Shown piece after piece: positions 8,126 to 17,148 of a stretch of 64,000 nt of DNA. Where the stretch lies: positions 2,021,501 through 2,085,500 of the forward strand of contig NZ_CP142362.1 in assembly GCF_035918395.1 (NCBI RefSeq), in the 5' to 3' direction. This stretch comes from Mycolicibacterium sp. ND9-15 (GTDB taxonomy: Bacteria > Actinomycetota > Actinomycetes > Mycobacteriales > Mycobacteriaceae). The position numbers and the translations under genes are program-made. The notes beneath the pieces are model-generated. The model did not search any database. It worked only from the letters and a program-made list of their open reading frames with translations, and was not told the DNA's origin. Each line of letters starts with the position of its first letter. Position 1 is the stretch's first letter.

Positions 8126-8697
8126 GCGGTCACCCTGGGGCGCCGGTCGGCGGCCGTCTTCGGCGTCGCACCCGCATCGCTGTCGGTGAACTCCCTGGTC
8201 CAGCAGGCGAATTCGAGCGTGATGCCGTCGGGGTCGAGGAAGTAGAACGATCGGACGTAGACGCCGGGATGCACGGTCGGCGAGACCTGCGCCTCGCTCT
8301 CGTCGTGGTTGAGCACCGGACCGACCCGCACACCCTTGTCCTTGAGGCGCTGCCGGTACTCGTCGAACCTCTCGGCAGGCACGTGGAAAGCCAGGTGGTT
8401 CATCGTGCTGACCGCGCTGACGATGTCGCCGATCCCCGGAATCGCCTCTGGCGAGGAAATGCCCGGCACTCGGTCCGGCGCATCGGCGAACCAGAAGAAC
8501 GCCACACAGTCGCCGTTGCCCGCGTCGAAGAAAAAGTGCTGCCCCATGCCTCCCGGCAGATCGAGCGACTTGATCAGCGGCATCCCGAGAATGTTGCTGT
8601 AGAAGTCGACGGTCTTCGCCATGTCCGAGCACACCAATGCCACATGATTGATACCGCCGAGCTGGAACTCGGAGTTTGGATTGTCGGGCCTGATCAC
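8122..8697 (-). CDS. VOC (glyoxalase-fold) family protein
   Basis: 191-residue vicinal-oxygen-chelate protein. The chosen GTG start (8695-8697) is preceded at ideal distance by a perfect AGGAGG; longer in-frame starts up to 8844 lack this. Metal-ligand positions look conserved: His in GGINHVALVC, an acidic residue near DCVAFFWF, His in MNHLAFHV and Glu in DGITLEFACW. The two-repeat layout resembles dioxygenase-like or glyoxalase-like VOC proteins; the matching M. tuberculosis gene (Rv0274, about 193 residues by memory) has no firmly assigned reaction. It is flanked by a convergent TetR gene and a divergent hydrolase operon. Confidence 0.82.
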   Translation of the reverse strand: MIRPDNPNSEFQLGGINHVALVCSDMAKTVDFYSNILGMPLIKSLDLPGGMGQHFFFDAGNGDCVAFFWFADAPDRVPGISSPEAIPGIGDIVSAVSTMNHLAFHVPAERFDEYRQRLKDKGVRVGPVLNHDESEAQVSPTVHPGVYVRSFYFLDPDGITLEFACWTREFTDSDAGATPKTAADRRPRVTA

Positions 8698-8791
8698 CTG
8701 GCGCCTCCTAAGGCGAATCTCTGGCCAGAAACGCAAATCGAATTTAGCATCAGGTGCAATCTCGAGCAATGACGAACGGACCGGCACTGGT

Positions 8792-8914
8792 ATGACCATC
8801 GTCCCGCGCGTCCCCCTGCCGCTCACGGTGGTCGACGACATCACCGAAACTACTCAACCACAGAACTTTTGGGTCGGTGAGGACTACCCGACGGACCACC
8901 GGGGGCCGAAGTGA
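8792..8914 (+). CDS. Small 40-residue protein, coupled to the next gene
   Basis: ATG at 8792 opens a 40-codon frame beginning MTIVPRVPLPLTVVDDITE, with a Trp, three Tyr/Phe and an acidic, hydrophilic C-terminus. Its TGA overlaps the GTG start of the alpha/beta hydrolase (GTGA at 8911-8914), the same stop-start overlap used between real operon members elsewhere in this window. There is no strong ribosome-binding site upstream. It could be a genuine small protein, a translational leader that controls the hydrolase, or coincidence. I recognise no family. Confidence 0.4.
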   Translation: MTIVPRVPLPLTVVDDITETTQPQNFWVGEDYPTDHRGPK

Positions 8915-10053
8915 CCAGAACACCCTCGAACACCGCAACACCGGGTGTCATCCGAGAGTTCATCGGCCTCGACTCCCCCACCGCCCGCCGCGCCGGCGCC
9001 GGTGGCCACCCGTGTCAGGGTCTCTATCACCGGGGAGTCGGCCGCAAGCCAAAGGTGGCGATGATCGCCACGCATTACCAGATCGACTTCTCCGAGCACT
9101 ATCTCGCCGACTACATGGCCACCCGCGGCATCGGCTTCCTCGGCTGGAACACCCGCTATCGCGGGTTCGAGAGCAGTTTTCTGCTCGACCACGCGCTGGT
9201 CGACATCGGCGTCGGGGTGCGTTGGTTGCGGGAGGTGCAGAGAGTGGAAACGATTGTGCTGCTCGGAAATTCCGGTGGCGGGTCATTGATGGCGGCGTAC
9301 CAGGCACAAGCCGTTGACCCTCATGTCACGCCGCTGCAGGGCATGCGCCCTGCGGCGGGGCTCACCGACCTGATGTCCGCCGACGGCTATGTCGCCACCG
9401 CCGCACATCCGGGCCGCCCAGACGTGCTCACCGCCTGGATGGACGGCGCTGTGATCGACGAAACAGACGCGGTGGCAAGCGATCCTGAACTCGACCTCTT
9501 CGACGAACGTAACGGACCCCCGTTCTCGGCAGGGTTCGTCGAGCGGTACCGAGCCGCCCAGGTCGCGCGCAACCACGCGATAACCGACTGGGCCGAAGCC
9601 GAACTCGAGCACGTGCGCGCAGCCGGCTTCTCCGACCGTCCGTTCACGGTGTTGCGGACGTGGGCGGACCCGCGGATGGTGGATCCGACACTGGAGCCGA
9701 CGAAACGACCGGCGAACATGTGCTATGCCGGAGTGCCGGTGCAGGCCAACCGATCTGCGCGCGGCATCGCGGCGGCATGCACGCTGCGGAACTGGATCGG
9801 CATGTGGAGCCTGCGACACGCCCAGACCCGCGCCGAACCACACCTCAACCGCATCGCCTGCCCCGCGCTGGTCATCAACGCCGATCAGGACACCGGCGTG
9901 TACCCGTCCGACGCACAGCACATCTTCGAGGCGCTGGCCAGCACGGACAAGACGCAGTGCTCGATCGACACCGACCACTACTTCACCACTCCGGGTGCGC
10001 GCACCGAGCAGGCCGATACGATCGCCAAGTGGATCGCGAAGCGATGGCGCTGA
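8911..10053 (+). CDS. Alpha/beta hydrolase, possible lipase or esterase
   Basis: 380-residue alpha/beta hydrolase. The nucleophile elbow is GNSGGGS (about residues 112-118), preceded by a strand ETIVLL. The acid is probably the Asp in VINADQDTGVY and the catalytic His the one in DTDHYFTTPG near the C-terminus, as expected for the fold. The N-terminal segment carries HYQIDFSEHYLADYMATRGIGFLGW. Position matches Rv0272c (recollection), which lies next to fadE6 there as here. It overlaps the 2-hydroxyacid dehydrogenase gene by 10 bp and is two genes upstream of fadE6, so the three probably form one transcript in acyl or ester catabolism. The substrate is unknown. Confidence 0.8.
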   Translation: MTRTPSNTATPGVIREFIGLDSPTARRAGAGGHPCQGLYHRGVGRKPKVAMIATHYQIDFSEHYLADYMATRGIGFLGWNTRYRGFESSFLLDHALVDIGVGVRWLREVQRVETIVLLGNSGGGSLMAAYQAQAVDPHVTPLQGMRPAAGLTDLMSADGYVATAAHPGRPDVLTAWMDGAVIDETDAVASDPELDLFDERNGPPFSAGFVERYRAAQVARNHAITDWAEAELEHVRAAGFSDRPFTVLRTWADPRMVDPTLEPTKRPANMCYAGVPVQANRSARGIAAACTLRNWIGMWSLRHAQTRAEPHLNRIACPALVINADQDTGVYPSDAQHIFEALASTDKTQCSIDTDHYFTTPGARTEQADTIAKWIAKRWR

Positions 10054-11033
10054 GAGTCCTCGCCCATTTCGTCCCCGGCGATAAGGCCGTTGATTTCGTT
10101 GCACCAGAGTCGGATTGGCTCGACATTCGGTACTGCGCGGAGAACGACGACACGACTTTCTACCGGGAGCTTCCCGAGGCCGAGGTGATCTGGCACGTGC
10201 TACGGCCGATCTCCGGTGACGACCTCGCCAAGGCTCAGCGCTGTCTACTGGTACACAAGATGGGCGCCGGGGTCAACACCATCGACGTGGACGCCGCCAC
10301 CGGTCTGGGCATCGCGGTCGCCAACATGCCCGGGGCGAACGCTCCGTCGGTAGCAGAGGGCGCCGTGCTGATGATGCTGGCCACGGTGCGCCGGCTGACC
10401 GAACTCGACCGCATCACGCGCGAGGGCCGGGGCTGGCCGTCCGATCCGAGCCTGGGCGAGACGGTGCGCGACATCGGCGGCTGCACCGTGGGTTTGATCG
10501 GTTACGGCAACATCGCCAAGAGGGTGGAGCGGATAGTCCAGGCGATGGACGCGGAGGTTTTGCACACCAGTACCCGCGACGACGGCCATCCCGGTTGGCG
10601 TGCACTGCCCGACCTGCTCGCCGCCAGCGACATTGTCTCGCTGCATCTTCCGCTGACCGAGTCGACCGCAGGCATGATCGACAGTGCAGCGCTGAGCCTG
10701 ATGAAACCCGGTGCGGTGCTGGTCAACACCAGCCGCGGCGCCATCGTCGACGAGATGGCCCTCGTCGACGCGCTGCTGGCGGACACGTTGGCGGGCGCCG
10801 GCCTGGACGTCTTTGCGACCGAACCCATTGCGCCCGGCAATCCGTTGCTCCGACACGACAACGTTGTACTGACCCCGCACGTGAGCTGGTACACCGCCGA
10901 CACCATGCGGCGGTACCTGAGGCAGGCGGTGGACAACTGCCGCCGGTTGCGGGACGGCCGTGGATTAGCCGATGTCGTGAACGGTATCGTGACTCCCAAC
11001 CGACCGGTTAATAGGGAGACTCCGTCACAGTGA
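10044..11033 (+). CDS. D-2-hydroxyacid dehydrogenase family protein
   Basis: 329-residue NAD(P)-dependent dehydrogenase of the SerA/GhrA/FDH superfamily. The NAD-binding motif is VGLIGYGNIAKRVERI (GxGxxA variant, about residues 152-167). The catalytic Arg lies in VLVNTSRGAIVDE, the Glu in LDVFATEPI and the His in VVLTPHVSWYT, all in the usual order. The substrate-binding domain holds VHKMGAGVNTIDV. The start is ATG 10044, inside the 3' end of the hydrolase gene. I do not recall an equivalent between Rv0272c and fadE6 in M. tuberculosis, so it may be an insertion in this lineage. Likely activity is reversible reduction of a 2-oxoacid; the specific acid is not evident. Confidence 0.85.
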   Translation: MALRVLAHFVPGDKAVDFVAPESDWLDIRYCAENDDTTFYRELPEAEVIWHVLRPISGDDLAKAQRCLLVHKMGAGVNTIDVDAATGLGIAVANMPGANAPSVAEGAVLMMLATVRRLTELDRITREGRGWPSDPSLGETVRDIGGCTVGLIGYGNIAKRVERIVQAMDAEVLHTSTRDDGHPGWRALPDLLAASDIVSLHLPLTESTAGMIDSAALSLMKPGAVLVNTSRGAIVDEMALVDALLADTLAGAGLDVFATEPIAPGNPLLRHDNVVLTPHVSWYTADTMRRYLRQAVDNCRRLRDGRGLADVVNGIVTPNRPVNRETPSQ

Positions 11034-11042
11034 GGTGCAGGT

Positions 11043-13247
11043 ATGCCCATCGCCATCAGCCCTGAGCACAACGACCTGGCCGACTCGGTGCGGTCCTTCG
11101 TCGCGCGGGTGGCGCCCTCCGAGGTGCTACACGAGGCGCTCGAGACACCGATTCCCAATCCGCCGCCCTATTGGAAGGGCGCTGCCGAACAGGGTCTGCA
11201 GGGCGTGCACCTGCCCGAAGCCGTTGGCGGACAGGGGTTCGGCGTTCTCGAGTTGGCCATCGTCGTCGCCGAGTTCGGCTATGGGGCGGTGCCGGGACCG
11301 TTTGTGCCGTCGGCCATCGCCAGCGCACTGATCGCCGCACACGACCCCGACGCGGCCATCCTCGCAGACCTGGCGTCCGGCGAGACCATCGCGGCCTACG
11401 CCATCGATTCCGGCCTGACCGCCACCCGGCACGGCGAAGGCGACGCCGCCGGCCTGGTCATCCGCGGCGAGGTGCGCGCCGTACCCGCCGCCGAGCAGGC
11501 GTCGGTGCTGGTGCTGCCGGTCGCGATCGAGAGCGGTGAGGAGTGGGTGGTCCTCGACGCCGACCAACTCGAGATGGAACCGGTCAAGAGCCTCGACCCG
11601 CTGCGCCCGGTGGCGCACGTGCGCGCCAACGCCGTCGAGGTCGCCGACGAGCGGGTGCTGGGCAACCTGAGCCGCCCGCTGGCGCGGACGCTGATCTCGA
11701 CGCTGCTGTCCGCGGAGTGCATCGGTGTGGCACGTTGGGCCACTGACACCGCGGCCGCATACGCCAAGATCCGCGAGCAGTTCGGCAGGCCCATCGGCCA
11801 GTTCCAAGCCATCAAGCACAAGTGCGCGGGGATGATCGCCGATACCGAGCGGGCCACCGCCGCGGTCTGGGATGCGGCTCGGGCCATCGACGAGTACCGC
11901 GAAACCGGCGCTGCAGAAAGTGCTTTCGAGTTCGCCGCGGCCGTCGCGGCCACCCTGGCGCCCGAGGCTGCCCAGCACTGCGCCCAGGATTGCATCCAGG
12001 TGCACGGCGGCATCGGCTTCACCTGGGAACACGACACCAATGTCTACTACCGGCGTGCGCTGGTCCTGGCGGCCGGTTTCGGTCGACACGCCGACTACCC
12101 GCAACAGCTCGTCGACGTGGCCACCAGCACCGGGATGCGCAAGCTCGACATCGACCTCGATCCGGACACCGAGAAGCTGCGTGCCGAGATCCGGGCGGAA
12201 GTCGCTGCGCTGAAAGACATCCCGCGCGAGGAACGCAACGTCGCGATCGCCGAGGGCGGCTGGGTGCAGCCACACCTGCCCAACCCGTGGGGACGCGCGG
12301 CCGGTCCCGTCAAGCAGATCATCATCGCCCAAGAGTTCGACACCGGCCGGGTCAAGCGCCCGCAGATGGGGATCGCGGCGTGGATCATCCCCTCGATCGT
12401 CGCGTTCGGCACCGACGAGCAGCAACAGCGCTTCCTACCGCCGACGTTCCGCGGCGAAATGATCTGGTGCCAGCTGTTTTCCGAGCCCGGCGCCGGATCC
12501 GACCTGGCCAGCCTGACCACCAAGGCCACCAAGGTCGACGGCGGCTGGCGCATCACCGGGCAGAAGATCTGGACCACCGGCGCGCAGTACTCGCAGTGGG
12601 GGGCGCTGCTGGCAAGAACGGACCCGAGCGCACCGAAACATAATGGCATCACCTACTTCCTGCTCGACATGGCCAGCGACGGCGTCGAGGTCAAGCCGCT
12701 GCGCGAACTGACCGGCAACGCGATGTTCAACACCGTGTTCATCGACGACGTATTCGTGCCCGACGAGTTCGTCCTGGGCGAGGTCAACCGCGGCTGGGAG
12801 GTCAGCCGTAACACGCTCACCAACGAGCGGGTGTCGATCGGCAGCAGCGAGCCGCCGTTCCTGGCCAGTCTGGCCGAGTTCGTCAAGTTTCTCCAAGACG
12901 GTCAGTTCGACCAGATCGAGCAGAACCACGCGGGCAGACTGATTGCCGAGGGGCATGCCGCCAAGGTGCTCAACATGCGGTCGACGCTGCTCACGCTCGC
13001 CGGTGGCGATCCGATGCCGGCCGCGGCGATCTCGAAGCTGCTGTCGATGAAAACCGGCCAGGGCTACGCGGAGTTCGCGGTGTCCTCGTTCGGCACCGAC
13101 GCCGTGATCGGCGACCCGCAGCAGGAGCCCGGCCGGTGGGCCGAGTACCTGCTCGGCAGCCGGGCCACCACGATCTACGGCGGGACGACCGAAGTGCAAC
13201 TCAACATCATCGCCGAACGTCTCCTCGGACTGCCGCGCGACCCGTAA
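11043..13247 (+). CDS. fadE6: Fused acyl-CoA dehydrogenase, FadE6-like
   Basis: 734-residue protein made of two acyl-CoA dehydrogenase modules in tandem. The first half ends with the family signature REQFGRPIGQFQAIKHKCA and QVHGGIGFTWEHD; the second starts near residue 380 and holds WCQLFSEPGAGSDLASL, GQKIWTTGAQ and a terminal IYGGTTEVQLNIIAERLLG. The start MPIAISPEHNDLADSVRSFV, the length and the fused layout match FadE6 of M. tuberculosis (about 731 residues, from memory). It oxidises an acyl-CoA to the 2-enoyl-CoA with FAD. It follows the dehydrogenase gene by 9 bp. FadE22 and FadE34 share the fusion, so the paralogue call is less certain than the family call. Confidence 0.85.
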   Translation: MPIAISPEHNDLADSVRSFVARVAPSEVLHEALETPIPNPPPYWKGAAEQGLQGVHLPEAVGGQGFGVLELAIVVAEFGYGAVPGPFVPSAIASALIAAHDPDAAILADLASGETIAAYAIDSGLTATRHGEGDAAGLVIRGEVRAVPAAEQASVLVLPVAIESGEEWVVLDADQLEMEPVKSLDPLRPVAHVRANAVEVADERVLGNLSRPLARTLISTLLSAECIGVARWATDTAAAYAKIREQFGRPIGQFQAIKHKCAGMIADTERATAAVWDAARAIDEYRETGAAESAFEFAAAVAATLAPEAAQHCAQDCIQVHGGIGFTWEHDTNVYYRRALVLAAGFGRHADYPQQLVDVATSTGMRKLDIDLDPDTEKLRAEIRAEVAALKDIPREERNVAIAEGGWVQPHLPNPWGRAAGPVKQIIIAQEFDTGRVKRPQMGIAAWIIPSIVAFGTDEQQQRFLPPTFRGEMIWCQLFSEPGAGSDLASLTTKATKVDGGWRITGQKIWTTGAQYSQWGALLARTDPSAPKHNGITYFLLDMASDGVEVKPLRELTGNAMFNTVFIDDVFVPDEFVLGEVNRGWEVSRNTLTNERVSIGSSEPPFLASLAEFVKFLQDGQFDQIEQNHAGRLIAEGHAAKVLNMRSTLLTLAGGDPMPAAAISKLLSMKTGQGYAEFAVSSFGTDAVIGDPQQEPGRWAEYLLGSRATTIYGGTTEVQLNIIAERLLGLPRDP

Positions 13248-13310
13248 AAGCGTTTCGCACTGCGGCGTAACCTGAATGCGACGGTTGCGTTCGAGCGGTT
13301 GGTGGAAGTC

Positions 13311-13589
13311 ATGAGGGTCCTTTGCACCCGCATTGCCCGCGCCGCGGTCGGCGCCGCGGCTTTCGGCGGACTGTTACTGACGCCGACGGTTCTCGCCGGC
13401 CCACCGGCGTCGCAACAGCAAACGGCCCCCTGCTACCCAGGCGTTATCCCCGGTAACCCGTGGACGACGTCGTGCAACTTCGGGCCGCGGCCGCCCAAGA
13501 TCCGCGGTGGCACGCCCGACCAAACCGCGGTGATCGCCTGCCGCGACATCCCCGGTTGTTTGTCGGCGTATGTCAACGGCCCCTGGTAG
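13311..13589 (+). CDS. Small secreted cysteine-containing protein
   Basis: 92-residue protein with a clear export signal: MRVLCTR, a hydrophobic core AAVGAAAFGGLLLTPTVL, and a probable cleavage site near AGPP (about residue 29). The mature part of about 63 residues is rich in Pro/Gly and has four Cys (in PCYPG, SCNFG, ACRDI and GCLSA), likely forming two disulfides outside the membrane. The ATG at 13311 follows GGTGGA at good distance; TTG or GTG a few codons upstream are less convincing. It is probably transcribed with the membrane-protein gene that follows 37 bp later. No function is recognised. Confidence 0.7.
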   Translation: MRVLCTRIARAAVGAAAFGGLLLTPTVLAGPPASQQQTAPCYPGVIPGNPWTTSCNFGPRPPKIRGGTPDQTAVIACRDIPGCLSAYVNGPW

Positions 13590-13626
13590 GCGTTTTGATG
13601 AACCCACTTACGGCAATCCCGAAGTC

Positions 13627-13938
13627 ATGACCGACGACGTCGAGAAGCGATGGGACCGGCCGCGGGCATTCCGCGCTGCTGCCACCTACGTGGCCGTGGT
13701 TGTCGCCGTGGCGGCGCTGGCCTTCGTCCTCTATGCGGTCGTGTCGAAGACATCGGTCGTCGCGGCGTCGACCGTCCCCCTGATTCTCTTCCTCGGTGGG
13801 GTGGGCGCGTTCGTGAGAACCTACCGCGAGTGGAAGGCGAAAGGTACCTGGGTGCAGTGGCAGGGCGCCGGATGGTTCCTGCTCATATTGATGCTGGTGT
13901 GCCTGTCGATTCCTGGTGCCGCCATGATGGCCGATTAA
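13627..13938 (+). CDS. Small integral membrane protein
   Basis: 103-residue hydrophobic protein starting at ATG 13627 (MTDDVEKRWDRPRAFR). Three membrane-spanning stretches are visible: TYVAVVVAVAALAFVLYAVV (about 20-40), VAASTVPLILFLGGVGAFV (about 46-64) and GWFLLILMLVCLSIPGAAMM (about 82-101). A charged loop with REWKAKGTW lies between the second and third. An upstream start at 13570 would overlap the preceding gene and is unlikely. No conserved domain is recognised. It is convergent with fadD2, whose stop lies about 110 bp further on. Confidence 0.7.
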   Translation: MTDDVEKRWDRPRAFRAAATYVAVVVAVAALAFVLYAVVSKTSVVAASTVPLILFLGGVGAFVRTYREWKAKGTWVQWQGAGWFLLILMLVCLSIPGAAMMAD

Positions 13939-14046
13939 GGCGCGATCGCGTCGCTCAAGCCTTTGACGGTTGCCGATTTCTGCAGGGGGGTCGTCGAACT
14001 GCCCCGATCACGACCCTCACGCCGATCTCGCGGCAGTGAGAGCGGA

Positions 14047-15825
14047 CTATTGCGACTTGTCGGCCTCTGCTTGATCGCCGTCTCCGCCGGCCTCTGCTTG
14101 ATCGCCGTCTCCGCCGGCTTCTGCTTGATCGCCGTCTCCGCCGGCTTCCATCTCGCGAAGCTCGCGCTTGAGGATCTTGCCCGTTGGATTACGCGGCAGC
14201 TCATCGAGGAAGACCACCTCGCGCGGCACCTTGTAGCGGGCCAGGTTCTCACGGACGTATTCCTTGATCTCGACCTCACCGATCGAGGCGCCGTCCGTCT
14301 TCACCACGAAGGCCCGCAGCCGGTGGCCCCACTCCTTGTCCTCGACGCCCAGCGCGGTGGCTTCCACGACCTCGGGGTGCCCGCTGATCAGATCCTCGAC
14401 CTCCGCCGGGAACACGTTCTCCCCGCCAGAGACGATCATCTCGTCGTCGCGACCGCTGACGTAGAGCAGCCCGTCCTCGTCGAAATAGCCGACGTCGCCC
14501 GACGACATCAGGCCGTCGACGATCTGCTTGTGGCCACCGCCGGTGTAGCCCTCGAACGGGAAGAAGTTACCGACGAAGATCCGCCCGACCTCACCCTGCG
14601 GCAGTTCCTTGCCGTTGTCGTCGAGGATCTTGACCTTGACCCCTTTGACGACGGGGCCGACCGTAGCCGGGTTCTTCTCCAGGTCCTGGGGCCGCGCGAT
14701 GGTGGCGAACGCGATCTCGGTCGATCCGTACAGGTTGTAGATGACGGGTCCCAGCGTCTTGAGCGCCCGCTGCGCCATCTCGGCGCCCAGCTGCGACCCC
14801 GACACGAACACAATCCGCAGCGACGACAGGTCGGGCTTGCGCTCCATTGCGTCGAGCGCGTCGAGCATGCGTGACAACATCACCGGTACCACCACCACCG
14901 CGGTGACCTTGTGCTTCTCGATGTCCTCGAGCACGGTCGCGGGCTTGAAGCGCCGCCGCAGCACCAGCGTGGTGCCAAGCATCATCGCAATCGTCGCGTG
15001 CAAGAAACCCAACGCGTGGAACATCGGCGCCGGCAACGCCGTCACCTCGCCGCCCTTGAACGGTACGTGCGACAGCACGCCACCGATCGGAGCCAGGGTC
15101 GGCGGCGTACTTCTGTTGGCGCCCTTCGGCGTTCCGGTCGTCCCGCTGGTCAGGATGATCACCGACGAATGCTTGGTCGCCTTGGGTGCGGGCTTGCCCG
15201 TGTGGTGGGAGACGAAATGCTCGAGAGTCTCGTCGGTACTGCCGGACGGCTCGTCCTTGTCGGGGTTCACGCCGAGCGCCCGGAGCTTGCCCAGCGGTGG
15301 ATCGGCCTTGGACACGGCCTGGCAGTACTCGTCGTCGTAGATGATCAGCTTGGCGCTCTCGCGTTCGCACACCTCCTTGACCTGCGGACCCGAAAACTCG
15401 CTGTTGAGCAGGATGATGCGCGCACCGGTCCGGGCAGCGCCGTAGAAAGCGGCGAGGAACCAGCGGTGGTTGCGGGCCAGGATCGCGACCCCGTCACCGC
15501 CCTTGACGCCCTTCTCCAACAGGCCGTTGGCCACCGAATGGGCGGCGTCGTCGAGTTCGGAGAAGGTCATCTCCCCGAAGTCGTCGATGATCGCGGTGCG
15601 GTCGGGTGTCCGGCGAGCATTGAGCGCGGGGATCATTCCGAACTCGCCCCAGCGCCGGATGTCGGCGAGCATCGCGGCGATGTTCTGCGGCGGTTCGAGC
15701 TTGAACGCACCGGCGCCGAACATCTTGGCCGCGTAGTGCAGCTCGGCCGACCCGCGCTCGACGAGCTGTTGAGCCTTGGCGACCGCTTGAGACGGGAGAT
15801 CGCTGAGCCTGGACTTACTTGCCAT
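14047..15825 (-). CDS. fadD2: Fatty-acyl-CoA synthetase, FadD2-like
   Basis: 592-residue acyl-CoA synthetase (adenylate-forming superfamily). The P-loop-like motif IILTSGTTGTPKGANRS, the A5-type motif NLYGSTEIAFATIA, DGLMSSGDVGYFDEDG and the hinge region VSGRDDEMIVSGGENVFPAE are all intact, and the catalytic Lys lies in PRNPTGKILKREL. It converts a fatty acid, ATP and CoA to acyl-CoA. Position opposite fadE6 matches Rv0270 (recollection; about 560 residues). The extra length is at the C-terminus, where three perfect nine-residue repeats follow the normal end of the enzyme (see 14062-14142). It starts 55 bp from the divergent LigD-polymerase-like gene. Confidence 0.86.
   Translation of the reverse strand: MASKSRLSDLPSQAVAKAQQLVERGSAELHYAAKMFGAGAFKLEPPQNIAAMLADIRRWGEFGMIPALNARRTPDRTAIIDDFGEMTFSELDDAAHSVANGLLEKGVKGGDGVAILARNHRWFLAAFYGAARTGARIILLNSEFSGPQVKEVCERESAKLIIYDDEYCQAVSKADPPLGKLRALGVNPDKDEPSGSTDETLEHFVSHHTGKPAPKATKHSSVIILTSGTTGTPKGANRSTPPTLAPIGGVLSHVPFKGGEVTALPAPMFHALGFLHATIAMMLGTTLVLRRRFKPATVLEDIEKHKVTAVVVVPVMLSRMLDALDAMERKPDLSSLRIVFVSGSQLGAEMAQRALKTLGPVIYNLYGSTEIAFATIARPQDLEKNPATVGPVVKGVKVKILDDNGKELPQGEVGRIFVGNFFPFEGYTGGGHKQIVDGLMSSGDVGYFDEDGLLYVSGRDDEMIVSGGENVFPAEVEDLISGHPEVVEATALGVEDKEWGHRLRAFVVKTDGASIGEVEIKEYVRENLARYKVPREVVFLDELPRNPTGKILKRELREMEAGGDGDQAEAGGDGDQAEAGGDGDQAEADKSQ
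14062..14142 (-). repeat. Three tandem 27-bp repeats in the 3' end of fadD2
   Basis: Three back-to-back 27-bp units (14062-14088, 14089-14115, 14116-14142) differ by a single base. They encode three copies of the nonapeptide AGGDGDQAE in frame, adding an acidic, flexible tail to FadD2. A 27-bp period keeps the reading frame, so copy number can change without truncating the enzyme; this is a natural variable-number locus. Confidence 0.9.
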
Positions 15826-15880
15826 GGACCCACAATATGTGACCGGCGTCGCACTCCGGCCGGGAAACTAGCATGACGCT

Positions 15881-17125
15881 ATGGCCGCACCCCGGTACCT
15901 GGAGGTCGAGGGCCGGCGGGTGCCCATCACCCATCCCGACAAGGTCGTCTTCCCCGATCTCGAGGTGACCAAGTCGGACCTGATGCGCTATTACCTCAGC
16001 GTCGCCGACGGTGCGTTGCGCGGGGTGCGGGACCGGCCGATGATCCTCAAGCGGTTCGTCAAGGGCATCACCGAAGAGGCGGTGTTCCAGAAACGAGCGC
16101 CACGGAACCGGCCAGATTACGTCGACGTCGCCGAGCTGAAGTACGCTTCCGGGACGTCGGCTGCCGAAGCGGTTCTGCGCGACGCGGCCGGCCTGGTCTG
16201 GGTGGTGAACCTCGGGTGTGTCGACATGAACCCCCATCCGGTGCGGGCCGACGACCTGGCCCATCCCGACGAACTGCGCGTCGACCTCGATCCGATGCCC
16301 GGTGTGGCGTGGCCACAGATCATCGATGTCGCCATGGTCGCCCGCGAGGTGCTCGAGGATCATGGGCTGACGGCGTGGCCCAAGACGTCGGGATCACGAG
16401 GCTTTCACATCTACGCCCGGATTCAGCGACGGTGGCCGTTCAAGTTCGTCCGGCTCGCCGCTCAGGCGGTGGCGCGCGAAGTCGAACGCCGCGCGCCCGA
16501 CATCGCGACCGCACGCTGGTGGAAAGAGGAACGCGAAGGCGTGTTCGTCGACTTCAACCAGAACGCGTTCGACCGGACCGTCGCCTCGGCCTACTCGGTA
16601 CGCGCGACGCCGGATGCCCGGGTGTCGACGCCATTGCTCTGGAACGAAGTGCCACACTGCCGGCCGGAGGCGTTCACGATCGCGACGGTGCCGCAGAGGT
16701 ACGCAGAGCGCGGCGACCCGTGGGAAGGCATCGACGATTCGGCGGGCTCGCTGGACGCGCTGCTCGGCCTTGCCGACCGGCTCGGCCCGGCGGAGAAGGC
16801 ACCACGCGGTGCGAAGCGTTCTGGCGCAAAGGACGGTCGCCGTATCTCGTCGAAGCCGCTGATCGAAATCGCCCGGACCAAGACCAAGGACGAGGCGATG
16901 GCAGCGTTGGAGGAATGGCGAAGACGTTACCCGTCGGTAGCCGAAAAGCTCGAACCCCCAGATGTTCTCGTCGACGGTATGCGCGGGCCCAGTTCGATCT
17001 GGTATCGCATCCGGATCAACCTCCAACATGTGCCCGAAACTCAACGGCCGGCGCAGGAGAAGTTGATCGCCGATTACAGCCCGTGGGCGAACTACTCCGG
17101 ACCCCAGGGGACGGGCAACGGCTGA
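15881..17125 (+). CDS. LigD polymerase-domain (AEP primase-like) protein
   Basis: 414-residue stand-alone homologue of the polymerase domain of DNA ligase D (archaeo-eukaryotic primase superfamily). The metal-binding motif is LRVDLDPMPG (DxD, about residues 133-142), followed by the nucleotide-binding His in SGSRGFHIYARI and the third Asp in FVDFNQNAFDRT. The C-terminal 100 residues are basic and family-specific. Such proteins (PolD2, Rv0269c in M. tuberculosis, by memory) add preferentially ribonucleotides during gap filling or end repair. It lies divergently next to fadD2, as in M. tuberculosis. A second, shorter homologue is at 23051-24013. The enzyme class is clear; its cellular role here is inferred. 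Confidence 0.85.
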   Translation: MAAPRYLEVEGRRVPITHPDKVVFPDLEVTKSDLMRYYLSVADGALRGVRDRPMILKRFVKGITEEAVFQKRAPRNRPDYVDVAELKYASGTSAAEAVLRDAAGLVWVVNLGCVDMNPHPVRADDLAHPDELRVDLDPMPGVAWPQIIDVAMVAREVLEDHGLTAWPKTSGSRGFHIYARIQRRWPFKFVRLAAQAVAREVERRAPDIATARWWKEEREGVFVDFNQNAFDRTVASAYSVRATPDARVSTPLLWNEVPHCRPEAFTIATVPQRYAERGDPWEGIDDSAGSLDALLGLADRLGPAEKAPRGAKRSGAKDGRRISSKPLIEIARTKTKDEAMAALEEWRRRYPSVAEKLEPPDVLVDGMRGPSSIWYRIRINLQHVPETQRPAQEKLIADYSPWANYSGPQGTGNG

Positions 17126-17128
17126 CAT

Positions 17129-17148
17129 ATTTGCTGAGCGAAGCAAAT
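17129..17148. terminator. Short hairpin after the PolDom gene
   Basis: ATTTGCT (17129-17135) and AGCAAAT (17142-17148) are a perfect 7-bp inverted repeat with a 6-base loop, four bases after the stop of the preceding gene. No run of T follows, so it may be a weak terminator or only a 3' stabilising hairpin. Confidence 0.4.

Noticed and set aside
13570..13626. Upstream start for the small membrane protein
   Set aside because: It would overlap the secreted-protein gene and adds a segment without features.
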